Assembly: GCF_013285155.1 (NCBI RefSeq)
Contig: NZ_JABTEL010000001.1
Coordinates: forward strand, 310,001-374,000
Source: Winogradskyella undariae
GTDB taxonomy: Bacteria > Bacteroidota > Bacteroidia > Flavobacteriales > Flavobacteriaceae
Direction: 5' to 3'
DNA length: 64,000 nucleotides
Numbering within the stretch: position 1 is the stretch's first letter; every line of letters starts with the position of its first letter. Of this stretch, positions 25,693-36,154 are shown piece by piece. Position numbers and translations under genes: made by a program. The notes under the pieces were generated by a model. That model did not search any database and was not told where the DNA came from. It saw only the letters and a program-made list of their open reading frames with translations.

Positions 25693-28600
25693 ATGCTGAA
25701 GAAACAAGGCCTTTATTTACCAGAATTTGAACACGAAAATTGTGGTGCGGGTTTTATATGTAATCTCAAAGGAGAGAAGACCAATCAAATTATACATGAT
25801 GCTCTAGAAATACTAGTAAAATTAGAGCATAGGGGAGGTGTGAGCTCTGATGGAAAAACGGGTGATGGTGCAGGTTTATTAATAGATATTCCTCATGCTT
25901 ATTTTAAACGCGTTTGTGGATTTAAAATCCCTGTTCGTGGCAAATATGCGATAGGAATGGTGTTTTTGCCTAAAAATAGAAATCAATATAAATTTTGTAA
26001 AGATACTTTTGAAAAAGAGGTGATTGCTCAAGGGCTTTCAATTATTGGCTGGCGAGAAGTGCCTGTAGATTCTACCCAATTAGGTCCAATAGCTTTAGCA
26101 TCAGAGCCGAATATTGAGCAGCTGTTTATTGGGAAATCTAATGAGGTTTCAGAAGAAGTTTTTAAAGCTAAATTATATGCCGCAAGGAAAATAACTGAGC
26201 ATACGATTGCGAATTCTAAAATGTCTCAAAGTTCTTATTTTTATGTTTCTAGTTTGTCTGTTAATACGCTTATTTATAAAGGGATTATTATGCCCGAAGA
26301 TATTGGAACTTACTATAAAGATTTACAAGAATCAGATTTGGTAACACGCTTAGCATTAGTGCATCAGCGTTTTTCTACAAATACAATGCCTACTTGGGAA
26401 TTAGCTCAACCCTTCCGATTTATGTGTCAAAACGGAGAGATTAATACCCTTCGTGGAAATGTAAGTAGAATGCGTGTGCGAGAAGAGATTATGAAAAGTG
26501 ATGTTTTTGGACCTCAAATAGATAAATTATTTCCAATTATTTTACCCGGAAAATCAGATTCTGCTTCTATGGATATGGTGGTAGAATTATTAACGCATAC
26601 AGGAAGATCGTTGCCAGAAGTCATGATGATGATGATTCCTGAGGCTTGGGAAAAGCACAAAACAATGTCACCTGAACGTAAAGCATTTTACGATTATAAT
26701 GCATGTATTATGGAACCTTGGGACGGACCGGCTTCTGTGCCTTTTACAGATGGAAATTATATTGGTGCATTATTGGATAGAAATGGATTAAGACCTTCTA
26801 GATATACGGTTACAAAGAGTGGTAAGCTTATTATGTCTTCAGAAATTGGTGTGGTAGATATTGCTCCAGAAGATGTAGAAAGTCATGGTCGTTTAGAGCC
26901 TGGGAAAATGTTTCTTGTAGATATGAACCAGGGTCGTATTATAAATGACGAAGAAATAAAAAGTAAAATTGTTAGAGAAAGACCTTATCAAGAATGGTTA
27001 GATAAAACAAGATTACATCTTAAAGATATTCCATATACAGGGCAGACTTGTCCGATTGAGGCTATAGATATGAAGACTAGAGAACGTCTATTCAACTATA
27101 CCTTTGAGGATATTCAAGAGGTTATCACTCCAATGGCTCAAAAAGGAAAAGAGGCTTTGGGTTCTATGGGAATTGATACTCCATTAGCGGTTCTTTCAAA
27201 TAAACCTCAAATCATTTCAAATTATTTCAAACAATTATTTGCGCAAGTCACAAATCCGCCTTTAGATGGAATTAGAGAGGAAATTGTAACGGATATTAGT
27301 TTATCTCTGGGTGAGGATAGAAATATTTTTAACATTACAGAACGTCAATGTAGGAAACTTAAAATTCAGAATCCAGTAATTTCTAACGACGATTTAGATA
27401 AAATAAGAAATATTAAAGTTGAAGGTTTTAAGGCAGAAACAATTGAAATGCTTTATCAAAAAGATAAAGGATTAAATGGTTTAGAAGATGCATTAGATAA
27501 TATTATAGTGCAGATTGAAAAAGCACTTGAAAGAAAAACGAATATTATTATCTTGTCTGATAGAGGGGTTAATAAAGAATTTGCTCCGATTCCTTCATTG
27601 TTAGCTTGTTCTTATGTGAATCATCAAATGAACCGTTTACGTAAGCGTTCTTATTTTGATATTATTATAGAATCGGCAGAGCCAAGAGAGCCTCATCACT
27701 TTGCGACTCTATTTGGTTATGGTGCCAGTGCTGTAAATCCGTATATGGTAAATGAAATTATCAGAATACAAGTTAAAGATGGTTTTATTACCGGAATGGA
27801 TGAGCAACAGGCTGTAGATAATTTTAATCAAGCCATAGGAAAAGGAATTCTTAAGGTGATGAACAAAATAGGGATCTCTACATTACATTCATACAGAGGT
27901 TCTCAGATATTCGAAATTGTTGGTTTTAATTCTCAATTTGTAGAAAAATATTTCCCATATACAGCGTCAAGAATTGAAGGTATTGGCTTATATGAAATTG
28001 AAAAAGAAATTAACCAGCGTTATAAATATGCTTATCCAGATAATTTATCAGACACACGATTAAGTTTAAATATTGGAGGAGATTACAGATGGAGACGAAA
28101 TGGTGAGAAGCATTTATTTAATCCAACAACCGTTGCTAAATTACAACAAGCGGTAAGGTTAAGTGATCAGGCGAGTTATGATGTTTATGCAAAAACGATT
28201 AATGAACAGTCTGAAAATTTAATGACCATCCGTGGTTTATTTGAGTTTAATAATATCGATCCGATTTCTTTAGATGAAGTGGAGCCATGGACAGAAATCG
28301 TTAAGCGTTTTAAAACGGGAGCGATGTCTTACGGATCTATTTCTCGTGAGGCTCATGAAAATTTAGCCATTGCTATGAATAGAATTGGAGGAAAATCTAA
28401 TTCAGGTGAAGGAGGTGAAGATAGAAGACGTTTTCAGCCCGATGTAAATGGCGATAGTCGTAATTCTGCAATAAAGCAAGTGGCTTCAGGACGTTTTGGA
28501 GTTACGTCTCATTATTTAGCAAATGCTAGAGAGATTCAAATAAAAATGGCTCAAGGTGCAAAACCTGGAGAAGGTGGTCAATTACCTGGTGAAAAAGTTT

Positions 28601-30207
28601 TACCATGGATTGCTGCGGCTAGGAATTCAACACCTTTTGTAGGTTTAATTTCACCGCCACCACATCATGATATTTATTCAATTGAAGATTTAGCACAATT
28701 AATTTATGATTTAAAAAATGCGAATCGCGAAGCCAGAATTAATGTGAAACTAGTTTCTGAAGTTGGTGTAGGTACTATTGCAGCAGGTGTTGCTAAAGCA
28801 AAAGCAGATGTTGTTCTTATTTCGGGTTACGATGGTGGTACAGGTGCTTCGCCTTTAACATCATTAAAGCATGCGGGTTTACCTTGGGAACTTGGTTTGG
28901 CAGAAGCGCAACAAACTTTAGTGCTTAATAATTTAAGAAGTAGAATAGTTGTTGAGTGTGATGGTCAATTAAAAACAGGACGAGATGTTGCAATTGCAGC
29001 ATTGCTAGGAGCTGAAGAATTTGGGTTTGCAACAGCGCCTTTAGTAGCTTCGGGTTGTATAATGATGCGTAAATGTCATTTAAATACTTGTCCGGTTGGT
29101 ATTGCAACACAAGATAAAGAGTTGAGAAAAAACTTTAAAGGAACACCAGAACATGTAATTAATTTCTTCTATTATATAGCTGAAGAGTTAAGATCAATTA
29201 TGGCAGAATTAGGGTTTAGAACGATGGCTGAAATGATTGGTCAGACTCATAAAATAAATGCTAATAAAGCGATTAAGCATTATAAAGCTAAAGGTTTAGA
29301 TTTATCTTCAATCTTACATCGACCAGAATCTTACGGTAAAATGGTGGTTAAGAATACGGAGAAACAAGATCATAATTTAGATAATGTCTTAGATTTTCAA
29401 ATACTAAAAGATTCGCATCGTGCTTTATATCGAAAAGAGAAAATGGCTTTAGCGTATCCTATTAAAAATACAAATAGAACTGTTGGGGCAATTGTAAGTA
29501 ATGAGATTTCTAAGATTTATGGTCATTTAGGATTGCCAGAAGATACTTTAAATATCAATTTCACAGGTTCGGCAGGGCAAAGTTTTGGTGCATTTAGTGC
29601 ACACGGACTTACATTTACTTTAGAAGGAAATACAAATGATTATTTAGGTAAAGGTTTGTCGGGGGCAAAACTTATTATTAAAAAGCCTGCAAAAGCAGAT
29701 TTTATAGCTGCAGACAATATTATTGTAGGTAATGTTTGTTTATTCGGAGCCGTAGAAGGTGAAGCTTATATTAACGGAATTGCAGGAGAACGTTTTGCGG
29801 TAAGAAACTCAGGAGCAACAGCTGTGGTAGAAGGTGTTGGTGATCACTGCTGTGAGTACATGACGGGTGGTAAAGTAATAGTGCTTGGTAAAACAGGAAG
29901 AAACTTTGCAGCCGGAATGAGTGGAGGTATCGCTTACGTTTACGACCCTGAAAGTAAATTTATAAACGGTTTGTGTAATACCGAAACTATAGAGTTTGAA
30001 AAAATTCTCAAAAAAGATGGACTTGAGTTAAAGGCCATTATAGAGAAGCATGTAAAATATACAAATAGCCAAAGAGGTGCTGATTTATTAGCAGATTGGG
30101 ATGTGAGTTTACGTCATTTTGTTAGGGTAATGCCAACAGAATACAAACGTGCTTTAAAGCGTTTGGCGACAGAAGAACAAATGGTTGAAGAATTAGAAAC
30201 AGTATAG
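25693..30207 (+). CDS. gltB: Glutamate synthase, large subunit
   Basis: A 1504-residue enzyme. The N-terminal class-II glutaminase domain begins at C17 in [12 protein letters not shown], so 16 residues should be removed to expose the catalytic cysteine. The central and FMN-binding synthase domains follow ([25 protein letters not shown]), then the 3Fe-4S ligands C-x5-C-x4-C in [15 protein letters not shown] and the C-terminal beta-helix domain. It turns glutamine plus 2-oxoglutarate into two glutamates with electrons from GltD. It is transcribed divergently from porin-amt and leads gltD by 4 bp. Confidence 0.96.
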   Translation: MLKKQGLYLPEFEHENCGAGFICNLKGEKTNQIIHDALEILVKLEHRGGVSSDGKTGDGAGLLIDIPHAYFKRVCGFKIPVRGKYAIGMVFLPKNRNQYKFCKDTFEKEVIAQGLSIIGWREVPVDSTQLGPIALASEPNIEQLFIGKSNEVSEEVFKAKLYAARKITEHTIANSKMSQSSYFYVSSLSVNTLIYKGIIMPEDIGTYYKDLQESDLVTRLALVHQRFSTNTMPTWELAQPFRFMCQNGEINTLRGNVSRMRVREEIMKSDVFGPQIDKLFPIILPGKSDSASMDMVVELLTHTGRSLPEVMMMMIPEAWEKHKTMSPERKAFYDYNACIMEPWDGPASVPFTDGNYIGALLDRNGLRPSRYTVTKSGKLIMSSEIGVVDIAPEDVESHGRLEPGKMFLVDMNQGRIINDEEIKSKIVRERPYQEWLDKTRLHLKDIPYTGQTCPIEAIDMKTRERLFNYTFEDIQEVITPMAQKGKEALGSMGIDTPLAVLSNKPQIISNYFKQLFAQVTNPPLDGIREEIVTDISLSLGEDRNIFNITERQCRKLKIQNPVISNDDLDKIRNIKVEGFKAETIEMLYQKDKGLNGLEDALDNIIVQIEKALERKTNIIILSDRGVNKEFAPIPSLLACSYVNHQMNRLRKRSYFDIIIESAEPREPHHFATLFGYGASAVNPYMVNEIIRIQVKDGFITGMDEQQAVDNFNQAIGKGILKVMNKIGISTLHSYRGSQIFEIVGFNSQFVEKYFPYTASRIEGIGLYEIEKEINQRYKYAYPDNLSDTRLSLNIGGDYRWRRNGEKHLFNPTTVAKLQQAVRLSDQASYDVYAKTINEQSENLMTIRGLFEFNNIDPISLDEVEPWTEIVKRFKTGAMSYGSISREAHENLAIAMNRIGGKSNSGEGGEDRRRFQPDVNGDSRNSAIKQVASGRFGVTSHYLANAREIQIKMAQGAKPGEGGQLPGEKVLPWIAAARNSTPFVGLISPPPHHDIYSIEDLAQLIYDLKNANREARINVKLVSEVGVGTIAAGVAKAKADVVLISGYDGGTGASPLTSLKHAGLPWELGLAEAQQTLVLNNLRSRIVVECDGQLKTGRDVAIAALLGAEEFGFATAPLVASGCIMMRKCHLNTCPVGIATQDKELRKNFKGTPEHVINFFYYIAEELRSIMAELGFRTMAEMIGQTHKINANKAIKHYKAKGLDLSSILHRPESYGKMVVKNTEKQDHNLDNVLDFQILKDSHRALYRKEKMALAYPIKNTNRTVGAIVSNEISKIYGHLGLPEDTLNINFTGSAGQSFGAFSAHGLTFTLEGNTNDYLGKGLSGAKLIIKKPAKADFIAADNIIVGNVCLFGAVEGEAYINGIAGERFAVRNSGATAVVEGVGDHCCEYMTGGKVIVLGKTGRNFAAGMSGGIAYVYDPESKFINGLCNTETIEFEKILKKDGLELKAIIEKHVKYTNSQRGADLLADWDVSLRHFVRVMPTEYKRALKRLATEEQMVEELETV

Positions 30208-30211
30208 GACA

Positions 30212-31675
30212 ATGGGAAAAGTAACAGGTTTTAAGGAATTCGAAAGAAAAGATGAGACATATAAACCAGTAAAGGATCGTGTAAAAAACTATAATGAGTT
30301 TACGGTGCCTTTAAGTGATAAAGGTATGACAGAGCAAGGTTCTCGTTGTATGGATTGTGGTATTCCGTTTTGTCATAGTGGTTGTCCGTTAGGGAATTTA
30401 ATCCCGGATTTTAACCATATGGTACACCAAGGAGAGTGGCAAAAAGCATCTTGGATATTACATGCTACAAATAATTTTCCTGAATTTACAGGTCGCTTAT
30501 GTCCTGCGCCATGTGAGCAAGCATGTGTTTTAGGTATTATTGAAGATCCGGTTTCTATAGAGAATATTGAAAAAAATATTGTTGAACGCGCCTTTAAAGA
30601 AGGTTGGATTAAGCCACAACCGCCAAAGGTAAGAACAGGAAAAACAATTGCTGTTGTTGGTTCTGGGCCTGCAGGTTTAGCTGCAGCTCAACAATTAAAC
30701 AGAGCAGGTCATACGGTTACTGTTTTTGAGCGCGATGATGCTATTGGTGGCTTATTACGCTATGGAATTCCTAATTTTAAAATGGAAAAAGGAATTATTG
30801 ATCGTCGTATAGCGATTTTAGAAGCTGAAGGAATTATATTTAAAACCAATGTCAATGTTGGTGTAAATTACGATATTAAAGAATTGAAAAAGTTTGATGC
30901 TGTAGTACTTTGCGGTGGGTCAACGGAACGTAGAAGTTTACCAACACCAGGTATTGAAGCTGATGGTGTTGTGCAAGCTATGGATTTCTTAACGCAGCAA
31001 ACTAAAGTTGTATTTGGTCAAAAAGTAAAAAATCAAGTATTAGCTACAGGAAAAAATGTGATTGTTATCGGTGGTGGTGATACAGGTTCAGATTGTATTG
31101 GTACATCGAATCGTCAAGGTGCAAAATCGGTTGTTAATTTTGAAATTATGCCAAAGCCACCAGGGCATCGTTCACCTTCTACACCATGGCCATATTGGCC
31201 GTTACAGTTAAAAACATCTACCTCTCATAAAGAAGGTGTGGAGAGAAACTGGTTGATTAATACAAAAGAATTTGTTACTAATAGTAAAGGAGAACTTACG
31301 GCATTAAAAACCGTAAATGTAGAATGGGAAATGGTTCCGGGAGAAAAACCTAAATTAATTGAGGTTCCTGGAACTGAAAAAACTTGGAAATGTGATTTAG
31401 CATTACTTGCACTTGGTTTTACTGGTCCTGAAGCTACAATAGCTGATCAATTAGGGATTCACAGAGATGTACGTTCTAATTATAAGGCTGAATATGGTAA
31501 ATATCAAACTAATGTACCAAAAGTGTTTACTGCTGGAGATATGCGTCGTGGACAATCGTTAATTGTTTGGGCTATTTCTGAGGGACGAGAAGCAGCTCGT
31601 CAGGTAGATATTTTCTTAATGGGAACATCTGATTTAGCAACTAAAAATGAAGAAGGAGATTTGATTGGTTTATAA
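30212..31675 (+). CDS. gltD: Glutamate synthase, small subunit
   Basis: A 487-residue NADPH- or NADH-oxidising flavoprotein. N-terminal cluster cysteines are in CMDCGIPFCHSGCPLGN and CPAPCEQACVLG; the FAD site is VVGSGPAGLAAAQQL; the pyridine nucleotide site is VIGGGDTGSDCIG; and a second FAD contact is FTAGDMRRGQSL near the end. It passes electrons to GltB. A terminator follows about 75 bp later, and the next gene (argH) is convergent. Confidence 0.96.
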   Translation: MGKVTGFKEFERKDETYKPVKDRVKNYNEFTVPLSDKGMTEQGSRCMDCGIPFCHSGCPLGNLIPDFNHMVHQGEWQKASWILHATNNFPEFTGRLCPAPCEQACVLGIIEDPVSIENIEKNIVERAFKEGWIKPQPPKVRTGKTIAVVGSGPAGLAAAQQLNRAGHTVTVFERDDAIGGLLRYGIPNFKMEKGIIDRRIAILEAEGIIFKTNVNVGVNYDIKELKKFDAVVLCGGSTERRSLPTPGIEADGVVQAMDFLTQQTKVVFGQKVKNQVLATGKNVIVIGGGDTGSDCIGTSNRQGAKSVVNFEIMPKPPGHRSPSTPWPYWPLQLKTSTSHKEGVERNWLINTKEFVTNSKGELTALKTVNVEWEMVPGEKPKLIEVPGTEKTWKCDLALLALGFTGPEATIADQLGIHRDVRSNYKAEYGKYQTNVPKVFTAGDMRRGQSLIVWAISEGREAARQVDIFLMGTSDLATKNEEGDLIGL

Positions 31676-31745
31676 TCAAATCAATTTTAAAAATATTTCT
31701 ACTACTATAAAATCTAGGGGTAGTCTTTTTGTTAGAGTAGAAACT

Positions 31746-31775
31746 AAAAAGCATCTGATTTCAGATGCTTTTTTT
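31746..31775. terminator. Terminator between gltD and argH
   Basis: A perfect 8-bp stem GCATCTGA/TCAGATGC with a 2-nt loop is flanked by A-runs and T-runs on both sides, so it can end both gltBD and the arg operon. Confidence 0.85.
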
Positions 31776-31804
31776 GTTTAAACTATTTTATATTTTAATT
31801 GTAT

Positions 31805-33079
31805 TTATTTTGGGTATTTAGCTTTAATGTCTTCTAAGCATAAATTATGAATACTTCCAATATGAGAATGTTTTTTACCTAAATCTGGTTTATAAGTACC
31901 AGCTTGGACTTGTCCTCCAATTTTTTGATAAGCTTCTCTAAAACTCATGCCATCCACCACTAAATTATTGATGCTATCTACTGTAAATAAGTATTGGTAT
32001 TTTTCATCCTTCAAATCAATATCTTTTACAATGATTTGTTGAATAGCATAATTAAAGATATCTAAAATGTCTTTTACGTCTTCAAAAGCATTAATGATGT
32101 TCTCTTTTAATAATTGAAAATCTCTGTGATAACCACTTGGTAAATTATTGGTGATAAGTAACATTTCAGAATGTAAAGCTTGAATTTTATTACACTTTCC
32201 TCTAATCAGTTCAAATACATCAGGATTCTTTTTGTGTGGCATAATACTGCTTCCTGTTGTTAATTCATCAGGGAACGTTACAAAACCAAAATTCTGACTC
32301 ATATACAGGCAAATATCCATAGCAAAACGAGACATCGTGTTACAAAGTCCGCCTAAAGCACTTGCAATAGCACGTTCACTTTTTCCTCTACTCAATTGTG
32401 CAGCAACAACGTTATATTTTAAAGTAGAAAAACCAAGTTCTTTGGTGGTGATATTTCTATCAATAGGAAATGAACTTCCGTAACCAGCAGCTGAACCTAA
32501 AGGGTTTTGATCTGCTATTTTTGAAACCGCATTTAAAACGTAAACATCATCGATTAATAATTCCGCATAAGCAGAGAACCATAATCCAAAAGAGGAAGGC
32601 ATTGCAACTTGTAAATGTGTGTAACCAGGTATTAATTTGGTTTTATAGGTGTCGGCTAAGCCTAAAAGGGTATCAAAAAATGTTTTTGTTTTGTTATTAA
32701 TAATTTCTAGATTCTCTTTGTAATAGAGTTGAAGTGCGACTAAAACTTGATCATTTCTAGAACGAGCAGTGTGAATTTTCTTTCCAACTTCACCTAAGGT
32801 TTTGGTCAATTCGTGTTCAATTTTAGAATGTACATCTTCAAACGAATCTTCAATAATAAAAGTACCTTCTTTAATAGATGTTGCTAATATTTCTAATCCT
32901 GATTTAAGTTGTGTTAATTCTTCAGAAGTTATAATTCCTATTGATTCTAACATTATAGCATGTGCTAAAGATGCTTGGACATCATATTTTGCAATATGCA
33001 TGTCTATTTCTCGGTCGTTACCAACGGTGAATAATTCTATTTTTTTATCGATTGAAAATCCTTTGTCCCACAATTTCAT
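31805..33079 (-). CDS. argH: Argininosuccinate lyase
   Basis: A 424-residue fumarase/aspartase-superfamily enzyme. The signature loop GSSIMPHKKNPDVFELIRGK holds the catalytic serine; TARSRNDQV and GYTHLQVAMPSS are the other two conserved blocks. It is somewhat shorter than the 450-470 residues common elsewhere, with the C-terminal part reduced. It splits argininosuccinate into arginine and fumarate, the last pathway step, and is the last gene of the operon. A 111-bp gap with a repeat-like element separates it from argE. Confidence 0.95.
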   Translation of the reverse strand: MKLWDKGFSIDKKIELFTVGNDREIDMHIAKYDVQASLAHAIMLESIGIITSEELTQLKSGLEILATSIKEGTFIIEDSFEDVHSKIEHELTKTLGEVGKKIHTARSRNDQVLVALQLYYKENLEIINNKTKTFFDTLLGLADTYKTKLIPGYTHLQVAMPSSFGLWFSAYAELLIDDVYVLNAVSKIADQNPLGSAAGYGSSFPIDRNITTKELGFSTLKYNVVAAQLSRGKSERAIASALGGLCNTMSRFAMDICLYMSQNFGFVTFPDELTTGSSIMPHKKNPDVFELIRGKCNKIQALHSEMLLITNNLPSGYHRDFQLLKENIINAFEDVKDILDIFNYAIQQIIVKDIDLKDEKYQYLFTVDSINNLVVDGMSFREAYQKIGGQVQAGTYKPDLGKKHSHIGSIHNLCLEDIKAKYPK

Positions 33080-33112
33080 AATATAAATTTTAATTCTTAA
33101 AATTTAGAACCA

Positions 33113-33183
33113 AGAAGCAAGACCGCTTCACTGTTAGAACACGGACTCTTTATTCATGCGATAAAGCATATGATCTTGATTCT
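33113..33183. repeat. Repeat-like element with terminal inverted repeats, argE-argH gap
   Basis: AGAAGCAAGA (33113-33122) and TCTTGATTCT (33174-33183) are inverted with one mismatch and enclose about 50 bp of sequence (ACCGCTTCACTGTTAGAAC and on) that is less AT-rich than its surroundings. It resembles small intergenic elements I associate with flavobacterial genomes, from memory only. Confidence 0.4.
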
Positions 33184-33190
33184 TCTGTTT

Positions 33191-34252
33191 TTACAATACT
33201 TTTTCTAATAATTTAATATAAATATCAATTCCTTCTTCAATTTCAGCTAAATAAATAAATTCATCTGCTGTATGCGAGCGTGTGCTGTCGCCAGGGCCTA
33301 ATTTTAAGGAAGGACAGCTTAAAACTGCTTGATCTGATAGGGTAGGTGAACCATAGGTTTCTCTTTCTAGTTCAATTCCGGCTTCTACTAATTCGTGATT
33401 TATAGGGATTGAAGAAGAATTTAATCGTAAGCTCCTTGGTATGATGCTAGTACAGGGTGATTTTCTTTTTAAGATTTCAGCAATTTGCTCGTTGGTATAT
33501 TTATCATTTACACGAACATCAATCACTAAATCTACTTCTGATGGTATTGCATTGTGTTGTTTGCCTGCATTGATTTGTGTTACCGTCATTTTTACATCAC
33601 CTAAAGTGGGTGATTTTTTGGTGAACTCATAATCTTTAAACCATTTTAAAACCTCTATTGTATTGTAAATAGAATTGTCTTCATTTGGGTGTGCGGCATG
33701 TCCAGCAGTACCTTTTACTTTAGCATCAAAAACCACTAATCCTTTTTCTGCAATAGCAAGATTCATTAATGTTGGTTCGCCTACAATAGCAACGTCTATA
33801 TTTGGAATAATAGATAGCATGCTATTTAGTCCATTTGGACCGCTGCTTTCTTCTTCTGCAGAAGCTACAATAACTAAGTTATAGTTGAGGTTTTTCTTGT
33901 TGTAATAGTAAGTAAAAGTAGCTATTAAAGATACTAAGCAACCACCTGCATCATTACTGCCTAAACCGTATAGTTTACCATCTTCTACAATGGCTTTTAG
34001 TGGATCTTTAGTGTAGCCGTTGTTTGGTTTTACGGTATCGTGATGTGAGTTTAATAATAGAGTAGGCATACTCTCATCAAAATATTTATTGGTCGCCCAA
34101 ATATTGTTTTGATTCCTGTTAAAAGGAATTTTTTGTGTTTTAAACCAATCTTCAATTAATAAAGCAGTTTGGTCTTCTTCGGAAGAAAATGATTGCGTTT
34201 CTATAAGTTGTTTTAGTAACGCTATGGCTTCTGTTGTAAGTCTTTCTATCAT
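33191..34252 (-). CDS. argE: M20-family N-acyl-ornithine/citrulline deacylase
   Basis: A 353-residue zinc peptidase-fold enzyme. Metal and catalytic residues are seen in NSHHDTVKP (His, Asp), GLGSNDAGGCL (bridging Asp), SAEEESSGPNG (Glu pair) and a late His in TRSHTADEFI. In this operon it should remove the acyl group from acetyl- or succinylcitrulline, since the carbamoyltransferase acts on acylated ornithine; this is inferred from the ArgF' type. Its ATG overlaps the argB stop by 4 bp, so the two are coupled. Confidence 0.9.
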   Translation of the reverse strand: MIERLTTEAIALLKQLIETQSFSSEEDQTALLIEDWFKTQKIPFNRNQNNIWATNKYFDESMPTLLLNSHHDTVKPNNGYTKDPLKAIVEDGKLYGLGSNDAGGCLVSLIATFTYYYNKKNLNYNLVIVASAEEESSGPNGLNSMLSIIPNIDVAIVGEPTLMNLAIAEKGLVVFDAKVKGTAGHAAHPNEDNSIYNTIEVLKWFKDYEFTKKSPTLGDVKMTVTQINAGKQHNAIPSEVDLVIDVRVNDKYTNEQIAEILKRKSPCTSIIPRSLRLNSSSIPINHELVEAGIELERETYGSPTLSDQAVLSCPSLKLGPGDSTRSHTADEFIYLAEIEEGIDIYIKLLEKVL

Positions 34253-35025
34253 TTTGTGATTGTTGTGTGTTTAGCATTGGTATGGAAAAGCATATCTGAT
34301 TTTCCAATACAAACCTTTTTAACGTTATGATTAATGGCATAAAAACAATTATTTAGTTTAGGTAACATACCTTCATAAATAATGCCGTTTTCAATTAGTG
34401 TTTTGTATGTTTTGGTATTAATTTCTTCTATAACAGAATCATCATTTTCTACATTTTCTAAAACTCCATTTTTCTCAAAACAATAATACAATTTTGTAAG
34501 ATAACTTGTTGCGAAACCTATAGCTAATTCTGAAGCAATAGTATCTGCATTCGTATTTAGTAATTGCCCTTTTTTATCATGAGTTATGGCGCAAAAAACA
34601 GGTGTGATATTGTTTTGTAGAAGTATTTTTAGAGTTTCAGTATTAACTTGTTTTACATCTCCAGCAAACCCATAGTTAATAGGTTCTGTTGGTCTTTTTA
34701 TAGAGACAATAGAATTGCCATCGGCACCAGAAAAACCAATTGAATTACATTGATGAGATTGTAATTGTGCTACAATATTTTTATTGATCTTACCGGCGTA
34801 AACCATTGTGATAATATCTAAAGTTTCATTGTTGGTAACACGTCTGCCTTCAATCATAGTTACAGGAATATTCATTTGTGTAGCTAGTTTTGAAGCTAAT
34901 TTTCCACCACCATGAACGAGGATTTTAGGGCCTTTTAATTTTGAGAAATCTTTTAGAAAAGATGATAACGCAACGTCGTTATCAATGATGTTTCCTCCGA
35001 TTTTTATGACTTTTAGTGTTTCCAT
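34249..35025 (-). CDS. argB: N-acylglutamate kinase
   Basis: A 258-residue amino-acid-kinase-fold enzyme with the ATP-site start KIGGNIIDND, the substrate loop LVHGGGKLASKLA, GFSGADGNSI and the late NTNADTIASELA segment. It phosphorylates the N-acylated glutamate, the second step of the pathway. It is a short form, close to the feedback-insensitive E. coli length, with no N-terminal helix of the arginine-sensitive hexameric type. It follows argF' after a 154-bp gap holding two repeat elements, and overlaps argE. Confidence 0.93.
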   Translation of the reverse strand: METLKVIKIGGNIIDNDVALSSFLKDFSKLKGPKILVHGGGKLASKLATQMNIPVTMIEGRRVTNNETLDIITMVYAGKINKNIVAQLQSHQCNSIGFSGADGNSIVSIKRPTEPINYGFAGDVKQVNTETLKILLQNNITPVFCAITHDKKGQLLNTNADTIASELAIGFATSYLTKLYYCFEKNGVLENVENDDSVIEEINTKTYKTLIENGIIYEGMLPKLNNCFYAINHNVKKVCIGKSDMLFHTNAKHTTITK

Positions 35026-35068
35026 GTTATGCTCGATAAAGCGAGTATCTTTTGATTTCTATTTTTTT

Positions 35069-35101
35069 AGACCTGCTAGGTTTTTGAAACCTGCAAGGTC
35101 T
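35069..35101. repeat. Palindromic repeat, family A, copy 1
   Basis: A 33-bp imperfect palindrome with arms starting AGACCTGCTAGGTTT and ending AAACCTGCAAGGTCT. It is 29 of 33 identical to the copy at 38249-38281. Confidence 0.7.
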
Positions 35102-35126
35102 TCTATAATTCTATTTTACGATGTCA

Positions 35127-35176
35127 GTCACCTCGAGCGCAGTCGAGAGGTATATGAGGTCTCGACTGCGCTCGAA
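35127..35176. repeat. Inverted repeat, family B, copy 1
   Basis: Arms 35132-35148 and 35160-35176 (CTCGAGCGCAGTCGAGA and its complement) pair at 16 of 17 positions around an 11-nt loop. The left unit 35127-35150 is 22 of 24 identical to the reverse complement of 38198-38221. It starts 3 bp after the argF' stop codon and is GC-rich against its surroundings. Confidence 0.75.
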
Positions 35177-35179
35177 GAG

Positions 35180-36115
35180 CTATATTTTTTCCAAAATCTG
35201 CTTCAAAACGACTTGTGCTGCAAAAGTTCTGTTATTAGCTTCTTTAATGACTACGGATTGATCGCTGTCTAAAACCGCATCTTCTACAACTACATTTCGT
35301 CGTACAGGTAAACAATGCATAAATTTTGCATGACCTAATTTTGCTTTGGTCATCATCCATTTTTCATCTTGATGAAGTACTTTTCCATAGTCTTTATAGC
35401 TACTCCAGTTTTTTACGTAAACAAAATCAGCATCTTTTAAGGCTTCTTCTTGATTGTAATTTATAGGGGTGTCTTTGGTGATTTCTTCATTTAATTCATA
35501 ACCTTCAGGATGTGTAATGGTTAAATCAACTTCCATTTCTTGCATCATTTCTATAAACGAATTTGCAACGGCTTGTGGTAATGCTTTTGGGTGTGGTGCC
35601 CAAGATATAACGACCTTTGGTTTTGCTTTTTCTGTCAATTCTGTGATGGTAATAGCATCTGCTAAGGCTTGTAAAGGATGCGCTGTAGCGCTTTCCATGT
35701 TTACAATAGGAACCGTTGCGTGTTTTTTGAAGCTATTCAGAATTAATTCAGATTCATCTTTTGCTTTATCCGTTAAACTCGGAAAAGCTCTTACGGCAAT
35801 AATGTCTGCATATTGTGAAATGACTTGTGCTGCATCTTTAACGTGTTCAGATTTGTCCATGTTCATGATAGCTCCATCTTCAAACTCTAAATTCCAAGCA
35901 TCATTAACATTTAAAATGGTCACATTCATACCTAAGTTTTTTGCTGCTTTTTCGGTGCTTAATCGCGTTCTTAAGCTCGAGTTAAAAAATAGCATAACCA
36001 AGGTTTTATTTTTCCCTAATTCTGAAAATTCAAAAGGGTTCATTTTTAATAAAATGGCTTCCTTTATTGTTTCTGATAAGTTTTGAATGTCTTTAATTTT
36101 GGTGTAATTTCTCAT
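35180..36115 (-). CDS. argF': N-succinylornithine (acylornithine) carbamoyltransferase
   Basis: A 311-residue transcarbamylase. The carbamoyl-phosphate loop is SSLRTR (46-51) and the second-substrate loop is FMHCLPVRRN. Sequence and length match the Bacteroides fragilis succinylornithine enzyme type rather than classical ornithine ArgF: there is no ornithine-binding SMG-type loop, and the HPLQALAD and WAPHPKALPQAV blocks are of the acylornithine type. The residue that separates succinyl- from acetylornithine enzymes (Pro90 in B. fragilis, Glu92 in Xanthomonas) is Ser89 here, in MDKSEHV. Ser at that place gives succinylornithine activity in the mutated Xanthomonas enzyme as I recall. The GNAT at the operon start would then make N-succinylglutamate. 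Confidence 0.9.
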   Translation of the reverse strand: MRNYTKIKDIQNLSETIKEAILLKMNPFEFSELGKNKTLVMLFFNSSLRTRLSTEKAAKNLGMNVTILNVNDAWNLEFEDGAIMNMDKSEHVKDAAQVISQYADIIAVRAFPSLTDKAKDESELILNSFKKHATVPIVNMESATAHPLQALADAITITELTEKAKPKVVISWAPHPKALPQAVANSFIEMMQEMEVDLTITHPEGYELNEEITKDTPINYNQEEALKDADFVYVKNWSSYKDYGKVLHQDEKWMMTKAKLGHAKFMHCLPVRRNVVVEDAVLDSDQSVVIKEANNRTFAAQVVLKQILEKI

Positions 36116-36154
36116 GTATAATAAATCTTGATAGCTATCAAAATAGGCGTTTTG

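Noticed and set aside
31697-31744. Second nested inverted repeat (TTTCTACT ... AGTAGAAA) after gltD
   Set aside because: The arms are interrupted and AT-rich; the clean terminator just downstream explains the region.
35517-36086. A 189-codon open frame on the plus strand inside argF'
   Set aside because: It is the antisense shadow of a strongly conserved enzyme gene, and its translation has no domain-like features.
35180-36115. Classical ornithine carbamoyltransferase
   Set aside because: The substrate-side segments match acylornithine enzymes, and the operon has an N-acyl deacylase (argE) to act afterwards.
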